Positions 1 to 8,163 of a stretch of 64,000 nucleotides of DNA are shown here, one piece after another. Source of the DNA: Draconibacterium mangrovi_A (GTDB taxonomy: Bacteria; Bacteroidota; Bacteroidia; Bacteroidales; Prolixibacteraceae); contig NZ_JBBIXN010000003.1 in NCBI RefSeq assembly GCF_037646455.1, positions 534,689 through 598,688 on the forward strand, in the 5' to 3' direction. Within the stretch, counting starts at the first letter, position 1. Each line of letters opens with the position of its first letter. Position numbers and translations under genes: made by a program. Under the pieces are notes generated by a model. It was not told where the DNA came from and did no database searches. It saw only the letters and a list, made by a program, of their open reading frames with translations.

Positions 1-2
1 GG

Positions 3-536
3 GGAACCTACAATGTGATGGTTGTAACGCTTGCCGGAGCCGTTTTGCTTGTGCCGCTCATAATTTATCAACGCGGTCTGCTTCATCGTTTTACCGAAGC
101 AGCCGATTATGGGCAAAGCACGCGCGATAAACTGGCTTCGATGCTAACCTACCTGAAAACCCGGTTTTTTACGACTTTATTATCGGTTTCCATTACCTAC
201 CTGTTTGGATTTATAGGTGGTTCACTGGCCTATTTTTATGCGGCTTACGGCTACGTAAGACCACTCGACGGGATTGATGTGATGGTTTTTCTGACTTTTA
301 TTCTAATCGGAATAGTATTCAATTTCGTTGTGAACCGGGCACAAGTCAGGTACCACATCAAACACCTCGAAGTGTGTTTGTCCGACCTTAATGAAAACAA
401 CCTGGCGTTGGTTTCAGAAAACATAGAATTGCAGCGAAAACAGGACCGAAGCAACAAAATATTGCTTGCACTGGCAGTCATAATCGGTTTTGTATTGCTT
501 ATCGCTGTATTTATGAATATTGGTGCTGCCGGTTAA
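3..536 (+). CDS. Membrane protein of unknown function, 5' truncated by the window edge
   Basis: The frame is already open at base 3 (Gly-Thr-Tyr-Asn before the first Val/Met), so the gene probably starts outside the window; the GTG at 15 is only an internal candidate start. About four hydrophobic stretches are visible: one at the N-end, one or two around residues 45-80, one around 90-110, and a last one ending the protein. A charged, helix-prone segment (residues ~113-147) lies between the third and last membrane spans. No family motif was recognised. It sits 60 bp upstream of the ICMT-like/HEAT gene on the same strand and could share its transcript. Function unknown; the coding call is supported by the long open frame and the membrane-protein composition. 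Confidence 0.75.
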   Translation, partial: GTYNVMVVTLAGAVLLVPLIIYQRGLLHRFTEAADYGQSTRDKLASMLTYLKTRFFTTLLSVSITYLFGFIGGSLAYFYAAYGYVRPLDGIDVMVFLTFILIGIVFNFVVNRAQVRYHIKHLEVCLSDLNENNLALVSENIELQRKQDRSNKILLALAVIIGFVLLIAVFMNIGAAG

Positions 537-596
537 GTCAAACCTTAATATTTCAGGTTGACCGGCGCTATTTTTAGTTTCATAAAAAAGTGAGCC

Positions 597-2324
597 ATGA
601 AACGCATTCAACCCAAAAAACTATTTCAAAACACCGGATTATTTTTGCTTGCAGTGGTGTTCTCTCTTGGTTTGATGTTTGCCTTTATCGAAATTCCGCA
701 ATTGCTTGACAAATTTCTTCAAACGCATATCGGGACACCACAATCTGATCCTGCTTACAATTCAGACAAAATTGATTTGTTTTTTGATGTGTTTGCCATT
801 CGATGGATTGGGTACATCTGTCTGGGATTGATATTCTTGATGATCATTGTTGGATTCGCAACCAAAAAGAACAGCTTTATTTGGGTGGGAGGAATTGCAC
901 TGTTCCTTCCGGTTTTTGCCACTTTTGCTTACAGCATGTTCTACCTGGCCGGGCTCGGCTTACTCAACGTAATTTTTTTCCCGCTGCAGGAGATTTCTCT
1001 TTCGACGATCGATTTGGGAAAAGTGGTGTTGATTCCGTATTGGATATTGATGTGGTTTTTTAATCTTTTTAATTGGCACGCTCATCAGTTCATCGTCTAC
1101 ATGTTTATGATTTCCGGCACCCTGATTTTTGTATTGGGAGTATTTGCCTGGATCAAAGTACGTTTTACCGACAATAAAGTAGCGAAACACTGGATTTACA
1201 AATATTCGAGGCACCCTCAGTATTTAGGATGGATAATCTGGAGCTACGGCTTAATGCTTTTTGGCCCCTCTATCAACCAAATGAAAAAAAGCTGGGGCTG
1301 GTACGGAACGCTTCCCTGGCTTCTGTCAACAGTGGTAATTGTCGGTATTTGTTTCCTCGAAGAATTAAAGATGAGTGAAGAATCCGGTGAGGATTATGAC
1401 GAGTACAGAAAACGAACGCCATTTTTATTTCCCGTTCCGGGCATCTTGAGAAAAATTGTTCAGTTCCCAATGCTTTTACTGATACGTAAAAGACGTCCGG
1501 AGAACCGAAAAGAAATCGGGTTGACGCTTACTGTTTACGCAGTTCTTTTAATGGCTCTTTCGCTTTTCTGGGTTGATTTGCAGCCGGCTGAAAACCATAA
1601 TACTTTGTCAGTACAACCCTATCAAAAGGAAAAGGAGGATTTGCTGATTGAAGAAATAACCAGGGAGCAGCCGCGCCGATACCGATCATTGCAGCCATTT
1701 GCTGAGCTTTTGTCAATGGGGCCCGAAACCTATCCGGCATTTCATGAACTGCTGGAGCATCCAGATCCTGATGTCAGAGGATATGCGATTCAGGCAGCCG
1801 GTGCATACCACGTTCCGGAAGCAATTCCTGATTTATTAAATGCGCTGAATGATACACTCCCGGGAATAGTAGAAGCGGCGGTCAGAAGTTTAGGAAGTTT
1901 AAAAGCAAAGCAGGCAGAGGACAAATTATTTAGCATGTTTAACAATGGGAGTAAAGTGGTTAAAGCTAATGTTTTACTTGAAGCGCTCTCGAATATTGGT
2001 TGCGCTGAGATCATGCCTTACCTGGAAGAGAATCTTAACGATGACTTTTGGTACTATCGAATATCAGCATTAAAGTCAATGATGAGAATTGATCTTGAAA
2101 AAGCGAAGCCGTACCTGTATCAATATTTGGAAGATGAAGATCCTAATGTTCGTCGCGAAGTGGTGTATATGCTGCTTGATTCCCTGCCTGATGATGCAGT
2201 TCCTTACCTGGGAAAAGTTACTGATGATGAAGACTGGGATGTACGATTTTATGCCAAACAGGCTATTAAATTAATAAATGAAAAGAAGCAGGTTTCGAAG
2301 CTTAAATCCGAACCTGAACAATAA
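597..2324 (+). CDS. Isoprenylcysteine methyltransferase-like membrane protein fused to HEAT repeats
   Basis: The first ~330 residues are a polytopic membrane region with about six hydrophobic segments. Within it, the stretch with YSRHPQYLGW (about residues 203-212), followed by an EELKM...GEDYDEYRKRTPF segment, matches the C-terminal SAM-binding signature of the ICMT/PEMT family of integral membrane methyltransferases. From about residue 350 to the end the protein is soluble and built from repeated two-helix units with the HEAT/PBS-lyase look (for example DPDVRGYAIQAAG, DPNVRREVVYML, DWDVRFYAKQAI). The substrate is unknown. The fusion suggests a methyltransferase with a cytoplasmic protein-binding arm. 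The transglutaminase-like gene follows after 29 bp on the same strand, so co-transcription is likely. Confidence 0.8.
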   Translation: MKRIQPKKLFQNTGLFLLAVVFSLGLMFAFIEIPQLLDKFLQTHIGTPQSDPAYNSDKIDLFFDVFAIRWIGYICLGLIFLMIIVGFATKKNSFIWVGGIALFLPVFATFAYSMFYLAGLGLLNVIFFPLQEISLSTIDLGKVVLIPYWILMWFFNLFNWHAHQFIVYMFMISGTLIFVLGVFAWIKVRFTDNKVAKHWIYKYSRHPQYLGWIIWSYGLMLFGPSINQMKKSWGWYGTLPWLLSTVVIVGICFLEELKMSEESGEDYDEYRKRTPFLFPVPGILRKIVQFPMLLLIRKRRPENRKEIGLTLTVYAVLLMALSLFWVDLQPAENHNTLSVQPYQKEKEDLLIEEITREQPRRYRSLQPFAELLSMGPETYPAFHELLEHPDPDVRGYAIQAAGAYHVPEAIPDLLNALNDTLPGIVEAAVRSLGSLKAKQAEDKLFSMFNNGSKVVKANVLLEALSNIGCAEIMPYLEENLNDDFWYYRISALKSMMRIDLEKAKPYLYQYLEDEDPNVRREVVYMLLDSLPDDAVPYLGKVTDDEDWDVRFYAKQAIKLINEKKQVSKLKSEPEQ

Positions 2325-2353
2325 CATTAGAATTTCAACTAATACTTTGAACC

Positions 2354-4378
2354 ATGAGAACAATTGACAAATTTTTAATTGTGCTGGCGGTGTTCACAAT
2401 ATTTGTAGCATCCGCAGCAGGGCAGTCGGTAAAAGACTTGCCTGAATATGAGATTTTTGCTGTCGAAATCAACGGTGTGCTTTGCGGTTACGCTGAATCG
2501 GAAATTGCAACTATTCAAAAGGATGGTCGGGAATTATTGGTATTGAAAAGAAATATACTGGCTAAACTCTCTGTGCTCGGAGGTGGAGTAGATATGAAAG
2601 TTCAAAATGAATTTCTGATCGATCCTGAAACGGATGAACCGGTTTCTACTGAACACGTGGTAGCCACCTCTGCTGAAGTGTATGCCTTTACAAAGTTCGA
2701 AAGCGGAAAAGCCTATTTTACCAATTCAAGAAATGGAGAACTGCGAAAGATAGAATTAGAAGATGAGGTAGTCGTTGAGAATTCAATCAGCTATCCGCAT
2801 CTAATGAGAGATTTTATCGAAGGAGCAGAAAATGAAAAGACTTATTGGGTTTTTGACGATATAAAAGGAGTCGTAGCTTCCAAAACATACAAACGTATTG
2901 GGACGGAAACACTTGAACTGATTGGTAAAGAGTTTAATACTACCGTGTTGGAGGAAGTAAACCACGAGCTAGGAACAGTTACAAAACTATGGTTGGAAAA
3001 CGAGCACAGTTTTCTGGTAAAATTAGAGGTGGCAGGCAGAAATATTTATCTGGCGGATGAGTCGGTGAAAAAGAAAATTCAGACGGTTGATATGGAATCC
3101 ATGCTGTTCGCTAAAGTCGATAAAATGATTTCGAATGTCCCCGATATTTCTTACATGAAAGTAGAAGCCAAAATAGTTTCTGGAGGAGAGTGGATCACTG
3201 CTGAAAGCCTCAATTTCACTGGACAAAAATTTGTGGGAACTGTCACGAACAATTTAATCGAAGGGATTTTCGAAATTGAAAAGCAGCATTATTATGGAAA
3301 AAATGCATCTGATTTTCCTTCTGAATTTAATGAAGAAGAACTAAAAAAATATCTGGATCCTGAAAGCCTGATCGAATCTGACCACCCGGTTTTGGTTGTT
3401 AAAGCAAAGCAAATTACTGAAGGATCAGAAAATACATGGGATGCAGTTGTGAAATTGAGTACCTGGGTTGGCGAAAACATTCACGGAGCAGTACCGGGAG
3501 GGACTTCTGCCATCAATACCTATAACACCCGCGAAGGAGAATGCGGTTCCCATTCGCGCTTACTGGCAGCTTTTTGCAGGGCGGTTGGAATTCCCGCACG
3601 TCTTTCAATTGGTTGCATGTACACACCCTATTTGGGCGGTAGTTTTGGTCAGCATGCCTGGACAGAAGTTTATATGGGCGATGACGGCTGGGTGGCCGTT
3701 GATGCAACTGCGCAGGAATTCAATTTTGTAGATGCGGGACATATCAGGCTTGGGGAAAGTACATCCTTTAATCCAAAAGAGATGAAGATTCTGGAATATA
3801 AATTGGGAAGTGGAGATGTTACTTTGGAAGTTCCGGAGGAATTACAAAAGTACATTGGAAAATATATCTTTGAGGAAAGAAACGCCACCTTCGAGATCCT
3901 CTACCAGGATGGAAGCCTGACTGTAAATATTCCCGATGGCCCTATGCTGGCTTTGGATCTACCTGACGAAAATGGTGTATTTTACCCGAAAATGACCAGG
4001 CAGCTAAATTTCTCATTCGAAAATGATCTGTACGGGAATATTGCAAAAATGAAATTGCAACAAGTAAGTACACTTGGTAAAAAATTTGAACAGGACAGCA
4101 TAAGTTCTGAAGTGCCCGAAGAGATTAGACCGCTCGTAGGAAATTACTGGTTTGCCCAGGCGCAGGCCGATTTTAAAGTGTTTTACGAGAATGGGCTTCT
4201 GAAAATTAAGGATCCACTTGCACAAAAGGTAATCAGTCTCCCCGAAAAAAATGCTGCCGGTTTGTGGATGGATGAATTTGGTAAGAACGAAATTGAATTT
4301 TTGAGAAATGAAAAAGGTGAAGTAGTAAGGATGCTGATTTACAGTAATGTGTATTTAAAGAAGCAAGTTGAACTTTAA
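2354..4378 (+). CDS. Exported transglutaminase-like domain protein
   Basis: An N-terminal hydrophobic segment ending near ASAAGQS (residues ~5-24) looks like a Sec signal peptide. The central region carries the transglutaminase/papain-like triad: Cys397 in GECGSHSRLLAAF, His434 in GQHAWTEVY and Asp450 in VAVDATAQEF. About 220 residues follow the core and contain two similar-looking beta-rich segments (around 485-560 and 580-660), each with an ..Y.G.Y/N.. opening. Known families with this core act as proteases, amidases or protein cross-linkers; the substrate here is unknown. It is preceded closely by the ICMT-like/HEAT gene and followed 12 bp later by a small ORF. Confidence 0.85.
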   Translation: MRTIDKFLIVLAVFTIFVASAAGQSVKDLPEYEIFAVEINGVLCGYAESEIATIQKDGRELLVLKRNILAKLSVLGGGVDMKVQNEFLIDPETDEPVSTEHVVATSAEVYAFTKFESGKAYFTNSRNGELRKIELEDEVVVENSISYPHLMRDFIEGAENEKTYWVFDDIKGVVASKTYKRIGTETLELIGKEFNTTVLEEVNHELGTVTKLWLENEHSFLVKLEVAGRNIYLADESVKKKIQTVDMESMLFAKVDKMISNVPDISYMKVEAKIVSGGEWITAESLNFTGQKFVGTVTNNLIEGIFEIEKQHYYGKNASDFPSEFNEEELKKYLDPESLIESDHPVLVVKAKQITEGSENTWDAVVKLSTWVGENIHGAVPGGTSAINTYNTREGECGSHSRLLAAFCRAVGIPARLSIGCMYTPYLGGSFGQHAWTEVYMGDDGWVAVDATAQEFNFVDAGHIRLGESTSFNPKEMKILEYKLGSGDVTLEVPEELQKYIGKYIFEERNATFEILYQDGSLTVNIPDGPMLALDLPDENGVFYPKMTRQLNFSFENDLYGNIAKMKLQQVSTLGKKFEQDSISSEVPEEIRPLVGNYWFAQAQADFKVFYENGLLKIKDPLAQKVISLPEKNAAGLWMDEFGKNEIEFLRNEKGEVVRMLIYSNVYLKKQVEL

Positions 4379-4389
4379 ATAAAAATGTT

Positions 4390-4581
4390 ATGAAATACAA
4401 AGTGCACCGTTTGGAAATAGATCTGGAAAAAGATCCCTTTATACTGGAATCATTTCTGAACAAACTGAAAGGCGAAGTGGTATCAATAATCCCAAATATA
4501 GCCCGAACTACCCTGGTGCAAATCTACGGAGGTTCACGGAAAATCGATTTTCTGATCGTGGTCGAAAAAATCGCTGATTAA
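4390..4581 (+). CDS. Small conserved-looking protein of unknown function (63 aa)
   Basis: A short ORF begins 12 bp after the transglutaminase-like gene and ends 25 bp before the rplU promoter. The protein is mixed alpha/beta with alternating charged and hydrophobic residues and has no signal peptide or membrane segment. No known family was recognised. The position in a tight same-strand run and the absence of any competing frame support translation, but function cannot be assigned. Confidence 0.6.
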   Translation: MKYKVHRLEIDLEKDPFILESFLNKLKGEVVSIIPNIARTTLVQIYGGSRKIDFLIVVEKIAD

Positions 4582-4605
4582 CAATTGGAAATAAAACAGT
4601 ATTAA

Positions 4606-4636
4606 TTTGCCAATTATCTAAAATTAACTACTTTTG
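4606..4636 (+). promoter_or_regulatory. Bacteroidota-type promoter of rplU-rpmA
   Basis: A TTTG -33 element at 4606-4609 is followed after exactly 19 bp by TACTTTTG (TAnnTTTG, -7 element) at 4629-4636. The transcript would start near 4643 and leave a leader of about 80 nt before rplU. Confidence 0.8.
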
Positions 4637-4722
4637 CAGTCCGAATTTTGAATCGATCAGGCTCAAATAAGTGAATTCCAACGGGAAATCCGCCTGACGG
4701 TGTAAACATTAAAAGTGAAATT

Positions 4723-5034
4723 ATGTACGCGATTGTTGAAATTGCTGGACAGCAATTCAAAGTTGAAAAAGACAAGAAGCTTTACGTTCACCAACTGAAA
4801 GCCGAAGCAGGCGACTCGGTTGATTTCGATAAAGTATTGTTGGTAGACAACGACGGTAAAGTAGCCGTTGGGACCCCCACCGTTAAAGGTGCGAAAGTAA
4901 CAGCCAAAGTGCTGGAACATGTAAAAGGTGACAAAGTTTTGGTTTTCAAAAAGAAACGCCGTAAAGGTTATCAGAAAATGAACGGCCACCGTCAGCAGTT
5001 CACTCAAATTCAGGTTGAAACCATTGTTGGATAA
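4723..5034 (+). CDS. rplU: 50S ribosomal protein L21
   Basis: The 103-aa product starts MYAIVEIAGQQFKVEKD and carries the L21 signature with the KVLLVDNDGKVAVGTP strand pair and the basic C-terminal KKKRRKGYQKMNGHRQ segment that contacts 23S rRNA. Length is normal for the family. Some Bacteroidota have L21 proteins with a C-terminal helix-hairpin-helix tail; this L21 has none and a comparable tail is on L27 instead. rpmA follows after 19 bp in the usual rplU-rpmA operon. The leader region upstream has a strong promoter. Confidence 0.98.
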   Translation: MYAIVEIAGQQFKVEKDKKLYVHQLKAEAGDSVDFDKVLLVDNDGKVAVGTPTVKGAKVTAKVLEHVKGDKVLVFKKKRRKGYQKMNGHRQQFTQIQVETIVG

Positions 5035-5053
5035 TTAATAAAGAAAATTTACC

Positions 5054-5620
5054 ATGGCTCATAAGAAAGGTGTAGGTAGTTCGAAGAACGGACGCGAATC
5101 GGAAAGTAAACGACTGGGTGTAAAAATCTACGGCGGTCAGTTTGCAAAAGCTGGTAATATATTAGTTCGCCAGCGTGGTACACAACACTATCCGGGCGAA
5201 AATGTAGGAATGGGAAAAGATCATACTCTTTTTGCATTGACCGACGGAACTGTTGTATTCAGAAAGAAAAGAAAAAACCGGTCATATGTTTCAGTTGACC
5301 CGATTGTTGAAGTAGCAACTGCAGTTGCTGAAGCTCCTGCAAAAAAAGCTGCTCCAAAAGCCGAGGTTCCAAAAGTTGAAGCAAAACCGGAAGTAAAAGA
5401 AGAAGCTCCAAAAGCTGAAGCTAAAGCCGACGACCTGACAAAACTGACAGGTGTTGGACCAAAATTGGCTGAAATTTTAGCTGAAGGTGGATTTACCACT
5501 TATGCTGAAGTTGCTGCTGCTTCGGTTGAAGCTATTCAGAAAGTACTGGAAGCTGCAGGAAGCCGTTATGCTTCTAAAGATCCTCAACCATGGATCGAAG
5601 AAGCCAAAGGTTTGGCTTAA
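5054..5620 (+). CDS. rpmA: 50S ribosomal protein L27 with C-terminal helix-hairpin-helix extension
   Basis: Residues 1-86 are an ordinary bacterial L27 (MAHKKGVGSSKNGRESESKRLG..., ending in KKRKNRSYVSVDP), which reaches toward the peptidyl-transferase centre. Residues ~87-126 form an Ala/Lys/Pro/Glu-rich linker. Residues ~127-188 form a helix-hairpin-helix-like domain with LTGVGPKLAEILAEGGFTTY. The product is 188 aa, about twice the usual ~85-90. The N-terminus is already MAHKK, so no Firmicutes-style cleaved leader is present. The gene follows rplU and ends at a clear terminator. Confidence 0.97.
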   Translation: MAHKKGVGSSKNGRESESKRLGVKIYGGQFAKAGNILVRQRGTQHYPGENVGMGKDHTLFALTDGTVVFRKKRKNRSYVSVDPIVEVATAVAEAPAKKAAPKAEVPKVEAKPEVKEEAPKAEAKADDLTKLTGVGPKLAEILAEGGFTTYAEVAAASVEAIQKVLEAAGSRYASKDPQPWIEEAKGLA

Positions 5621-5658
5621 TTCAGACAGTTACAGGATTAAATCCTGAAGAAGATATT

Positions 5659-5690
5659 AAAAGCTCTTGTCGTTTGGCAAGGGCTTTTTT
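5659..5690 (+). terminator. Rho-independent terminator of rplU-rpmA
   Basis: AAAGCTCTTG pairs with CAAGGGCTTT (one G-U) around a short loop and is followed directly by a T run. It lies 39 bp after the rpmA stop. Confidence 0.85.
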
Positions 5691-5741
5691 GTTTCAATAA
5701 GTTTCCGTTTGGAATTGTATTTAAAAAAGGAAGGCATAGCA

Positions 5742-6857
5742 CTAAACGGCCACCTGCGAGGGTAGAATACCGTATTTATCGTGAAAACACTTCGCGAAAT
5801 ACGAAGGATTGTTCATACCAACATCGAGTGCTATTTCAGTAATGTTTTTCTTTCTTTGTTTGATGAGGCTAAGTGCTTTACTCATTCTCAGGTCGCGTAT
5901 AAATGCAATGGGCGATGTGCCGGTCAGATGCCTTATTTTCCGATACAAATGAGGCCTGCTGACGCCGATTTCTTTACTCAGGATCTCCACATTAAAAGCT
6001 TCATCCGGATAATTGGTGTCTACAATGTTAAACAGCCTGTCGAGGAAATTTTGTTCAGCTTCGTTGATCACCTTAAGTGTCTTGTTCTCTATTTCCTGGT
6101 CACAAAAAACACTCAACTTTCCTACCAGTATTGATGACATAATTTCTCCGTCGTCGGCAATTTTGCACAGTCGGTAACTTTGTTCAAGTGCTTTCTCAAA
6201 AATGGTGTTCTCTTTTTCAGTAACCGGCTGACCAACGCTTATTCCCATTTTGAATTTGATGTTCCAGCCACTCTCCTCATCTTCCTCAATTTTTTTGTTG
6301 AACTCATTTTTTATGGCAACGGCACATTGCACCGCGCTTTCGGGCGTGTAAAAAGTAGCGATGAGGCAATCGTTCTGCAATTGTTGCAGGATGCGCCCTT
6401 GGTATCGCCGCAGTATATCACTGGCTTTCTGCCTGGGCTTTTCAGGAAACTTTAGTTTGTCAAAATTAATGCTCTCTTTTAGTGAGGTGAGCGATATAAT
6501 ATCGAGCGTTAAAATAAAGCGATAACCGGTATCGGGCTGCTCAGGATTCTTCATTACGATATCGTCATCAAGTTCCTGACCATAAGCCATAAAAGCAGAG
6601 TACATGCCGCCGGTCACTTCGATAATGTTGCAGGTGTGCAGGTCATTTGCTTCGCGGTGGGTGGCCATAATCGATTCTTTATCCGGTCCTTCCATCAGGC
6701 AAAATACCATACCGGCTTCTTCATTCACCCAATATTGATGATACTTGACATTGTATTTCGACTGAACAGCAAGGTCACGCATGTGCGATTGTTTGGCTTC
6801 TTCGATAGTGACACCGGGGGCAATGTGGTAATCCATGAAGAGTGGCATAGCATTCAT
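5742..6857 (-). CDS. AraC-family regulator with N-terminal DUF4242 and cyclase-like middle domain
   Basis: The 371-aa protein has three parts. Residues ~1-85 (MPLFMDYHIAPGVT...MEGPDKESIMATHREA) resemble DUF4242/nickel-binding SCO4226-like ferredoxin-fold domains. Residues ~115-250 (RFILTLDIISLTS..., IATFYTPESAVQCAVAI, KFKMGISVGQPVTEKEN) have the layout of a class III adenylate/guanylate cyclase homology domain without a clearly complete catalytic set. Residues ~270-371 are an AraC-type double helix-turn-helix (EIGVSRPHLYRKIRHLTG, EIALDVGMNNPSYFAKCF). The protein is inferred to be a DNA-binding regulator with two sensory or oligomerising domains. Its target may be the cupin gene immediately upstream on the same strand. 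Confidence 0.85.
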   Translation of the reverse strand: MNAMPLFMDYHIAPGVTIEEAKQSHMRDLAVQSKYNVKYHQYWVNEEAGMVFCLMEGPDKESIMATHREANDLHTCNIIEVTGGMYSAFMAYGQELDDDIVMKNPEQPDTGYRFILTLDIISLTSLKESINFDKLKFPEKPRQKASDILRRYQGRILQQLQNDCLIATFYTPESAVQCAVAIKNEFNKKIEEDEESGWNIKFKMGISVGQPVTEKENTIFEKALEQSYRLCKIADDGEIMSSILVGKLSVFCDQEIENKTLKVINEAEQNFLDRLFNIVDTNYPDEAFNVEILSKEIGVSRPHLYRKIRHLTGTSPIAFIRDLRMSKALSLIKQRKKNITEIALDVGMNNPSYFAKCFHDKYGILPSQVAV

Positions 6858-6957
6858 TTTAAGGTTAAACCTGAAGGGGATAAATTCATAACAGCCCGTT
6901 GAATTATTTGTTCATCAGGCAGTTATGAATTTTTCCTGTTTGTTACTTCGAGGCACT

Positions 6958-7848
6958 TTATTGTTTCTGCATTTCTGCCACTTTATTTTCAAAATGTTCA
7001 ACCAAATGTCGTATCCCTTCTTCCGGCCCGAAACTAACCAGTAAAAGGTCTTCTTCAACACCGCCGGTGTGGCCGGGTTTCATATAGAAAGCTTCACCTT
7101 CGCGAAAAACTTCCGAAGTTCCATCTTCGTAATCCATCCGAATAGCTCCTTTTACCACATAACCCCAGTGAGGAACCTGGCAGTGATCATTTTTCAATCC
7201 TTCAAGGAGCGGCGTAAATTCGGTTCCTGCAGGTGCATTATTGATATCAACACACATTCCGCCCCAGCCTTCTATCATTGGGAATACTTTGTCTTTGGGA
7301 AAATCATTCAGATTAACATGCGTAACTTCAGGTGCATTGTTGGCATTCACCACGAATTTGCCTTCGGCATACGAATCTACCCCAATCATATTGATATTCT
7401 TAATTTTCCACTCATTGTTTACGCGCTGCAAAATATAGGTTCGTTGATCCTTGACTTCGCGATTTTTATCGTACTGAGTCAGATCTACCCAGGCCATATT
7501 ATCATCTACAACAATGTGGTTGTACTCGAAATCTTTTGGATCTTCATAGGTTTTCACATTGTGTTCCTTTTTCCAGGCCATGTGGTCTTGGAATCCTTTT
7601 CCTATTTCGTTCCAACCTTCGAAAACATAATAATATTCCATGCCTGAAACCATAAATTTGGATTCTTCATCTTTTACCCAGTTGTCGGAATAGGCTTTAA
7701 AATCGTTGTCGTTAAATGTTTGACGTTCATTTTCAAGAAGACGGATGATTGCTTTACGCTCATCTTTATTGTTTGCATTGATAAATAAAAGTCCGGTCAG
7801 CACCAGAATTGCTGCGATGCTTAAAATACCTGTAAATTTCTTTTTCAT
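6958..7848 (-). CDS. Exported SnoaL-like plus cupin domain protein
   Basis: An N-terminal hydrophobic segment (residues ~5-24) serves as signal or anchor. Residues ~30-155 look like a SnoaL/DUF4440-type cone fold (ENERQTFNDNDFKAYSDNWV..., YILQRVNNEWKIKNINMIG). Residues ~175-285 form a cupin beta-barrel with CQVPHWGYVVKGAIRMDYEDG and EGEAFYMKPGHTGG, supplying His/Glu residues that often bind metal. The enzymatic role and ligand are unknown. The gene lies upstream of, and on the same strand as, the DUF4242-AraC regulator, with a 100-bp gap. Confidence 0.75.
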   Translation of the reverse strand: MKKKFTGILSIAAILVLTGLLFINANNKDERKAIIRLLENERQTFNDNDFKAYSDNWVKDEESKFMVSGMEYYYVFEGWNEIGKGFQDHMAWKKEHNVKTYEDPKDFEYNHIVVDDNMAWVDLTQYDKNREVKDQRTYILQRVNNEWKIKNINMIGVDSYAEGKFVVNANNAPEVTHVNLNDFPKDKVFPMIEGWGGMCVDINNAPAGTEFTPLLEGLKNDHCQVPHWGYVVKGAIRMDYEDGTSEVFREGEAFYMKPGHTGGVEEDLLLVSFGPEEGIRHLVEHFENKVAEMQKQ

Positions 7849-7906
7849 GATGAAAACATTTTAGATTAATAATAAGAGACATGAATTCAGGTCGTTACGA
7901 TGATTA

Positions 7907-7914
7907 CAAAGTTA
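7907..7914 (-). promoter_or_regulatory. Possible -7 element of the cupin gene
   Basis: TAACTTTG on the minus strand fits TAnnTTTG and lies ~59 bp before the start codon at 7848. No good TTTG is found 19 bp upstream, so support is weak. Confidence 0.3.
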
Positions 7915-8056
7915 GCTTGGAAGGTGAATATCAGGCGACCCCAAATAAATCTTTGAATGCCACAAATGATACATTCGGTGAACGATTTATGTTGTCGGGA
8001 GGAATTATTTTCAACCTATTCTTTAAACTTTTATATCGTGTTGTAATCTCTTAACC

Positions 8057-8100
8057 CTGTGAAATAATGCATCGCATTAAGTCTTGGACTTATTTCACAG
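8057..8100. repeat. 11-bp perfect inverted repeat upstream of serS
   Basis: CTGTGAAATAA and TTATTTCACAG are separated by 22 bp. The element sits just before the serS promoter and lacks a T run, so it may be an operator or an RNA hairpin ending an unseen transcript. Its role is not known. Confidence 0.55.
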
Positions 8101-8130
8101 AGTGAACTCTGAACTTTAAACTTTTACTTG

Positions 8131-8138
8131 TACATTTG
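8131..8138 (+). promoter_or_regulatory. serS -7 promoter element
   Basis: TACATTTG matches TAnnTTTG; the -33 position has only a partial match (TCTG). Transcription would begin near 8145, downstream of an upstream in-frame GTG at 8128, which supports the serS start at 8164. Confidence 0.55.
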
Positions 8139-8163
8139 CGCATCAAGAAAAAAAGGATTAGAC

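Larger units (their letters stand above)
7849..8163. other. Divergent intergenic region between the cupin gene and serS
   Basis: This 315-bp gap holds a possible leftward promoter for the cupin gene (TAACTTTG read on the minus strand, 7914-7907), a perfect 11-bp inverted repeat (CTGTGAAATAA at 8057-8067, TTATTTCACAG at 8090-8100) and the serS -7 element at 8131. No gene is seen in it. Confidence 0.6.

Noticed and set aside
4663..5007. 114-aa frame opposite rplU
   Set aside because: It is the reverse-strand shadow of a certain ribosomal protein gene and its promoter.
8128..8163. GTG start at 8128 for serS
   Set aside because: It lies before the TACATTTG promoter element and adds residues that seryl-tRNA synthetases do not have.
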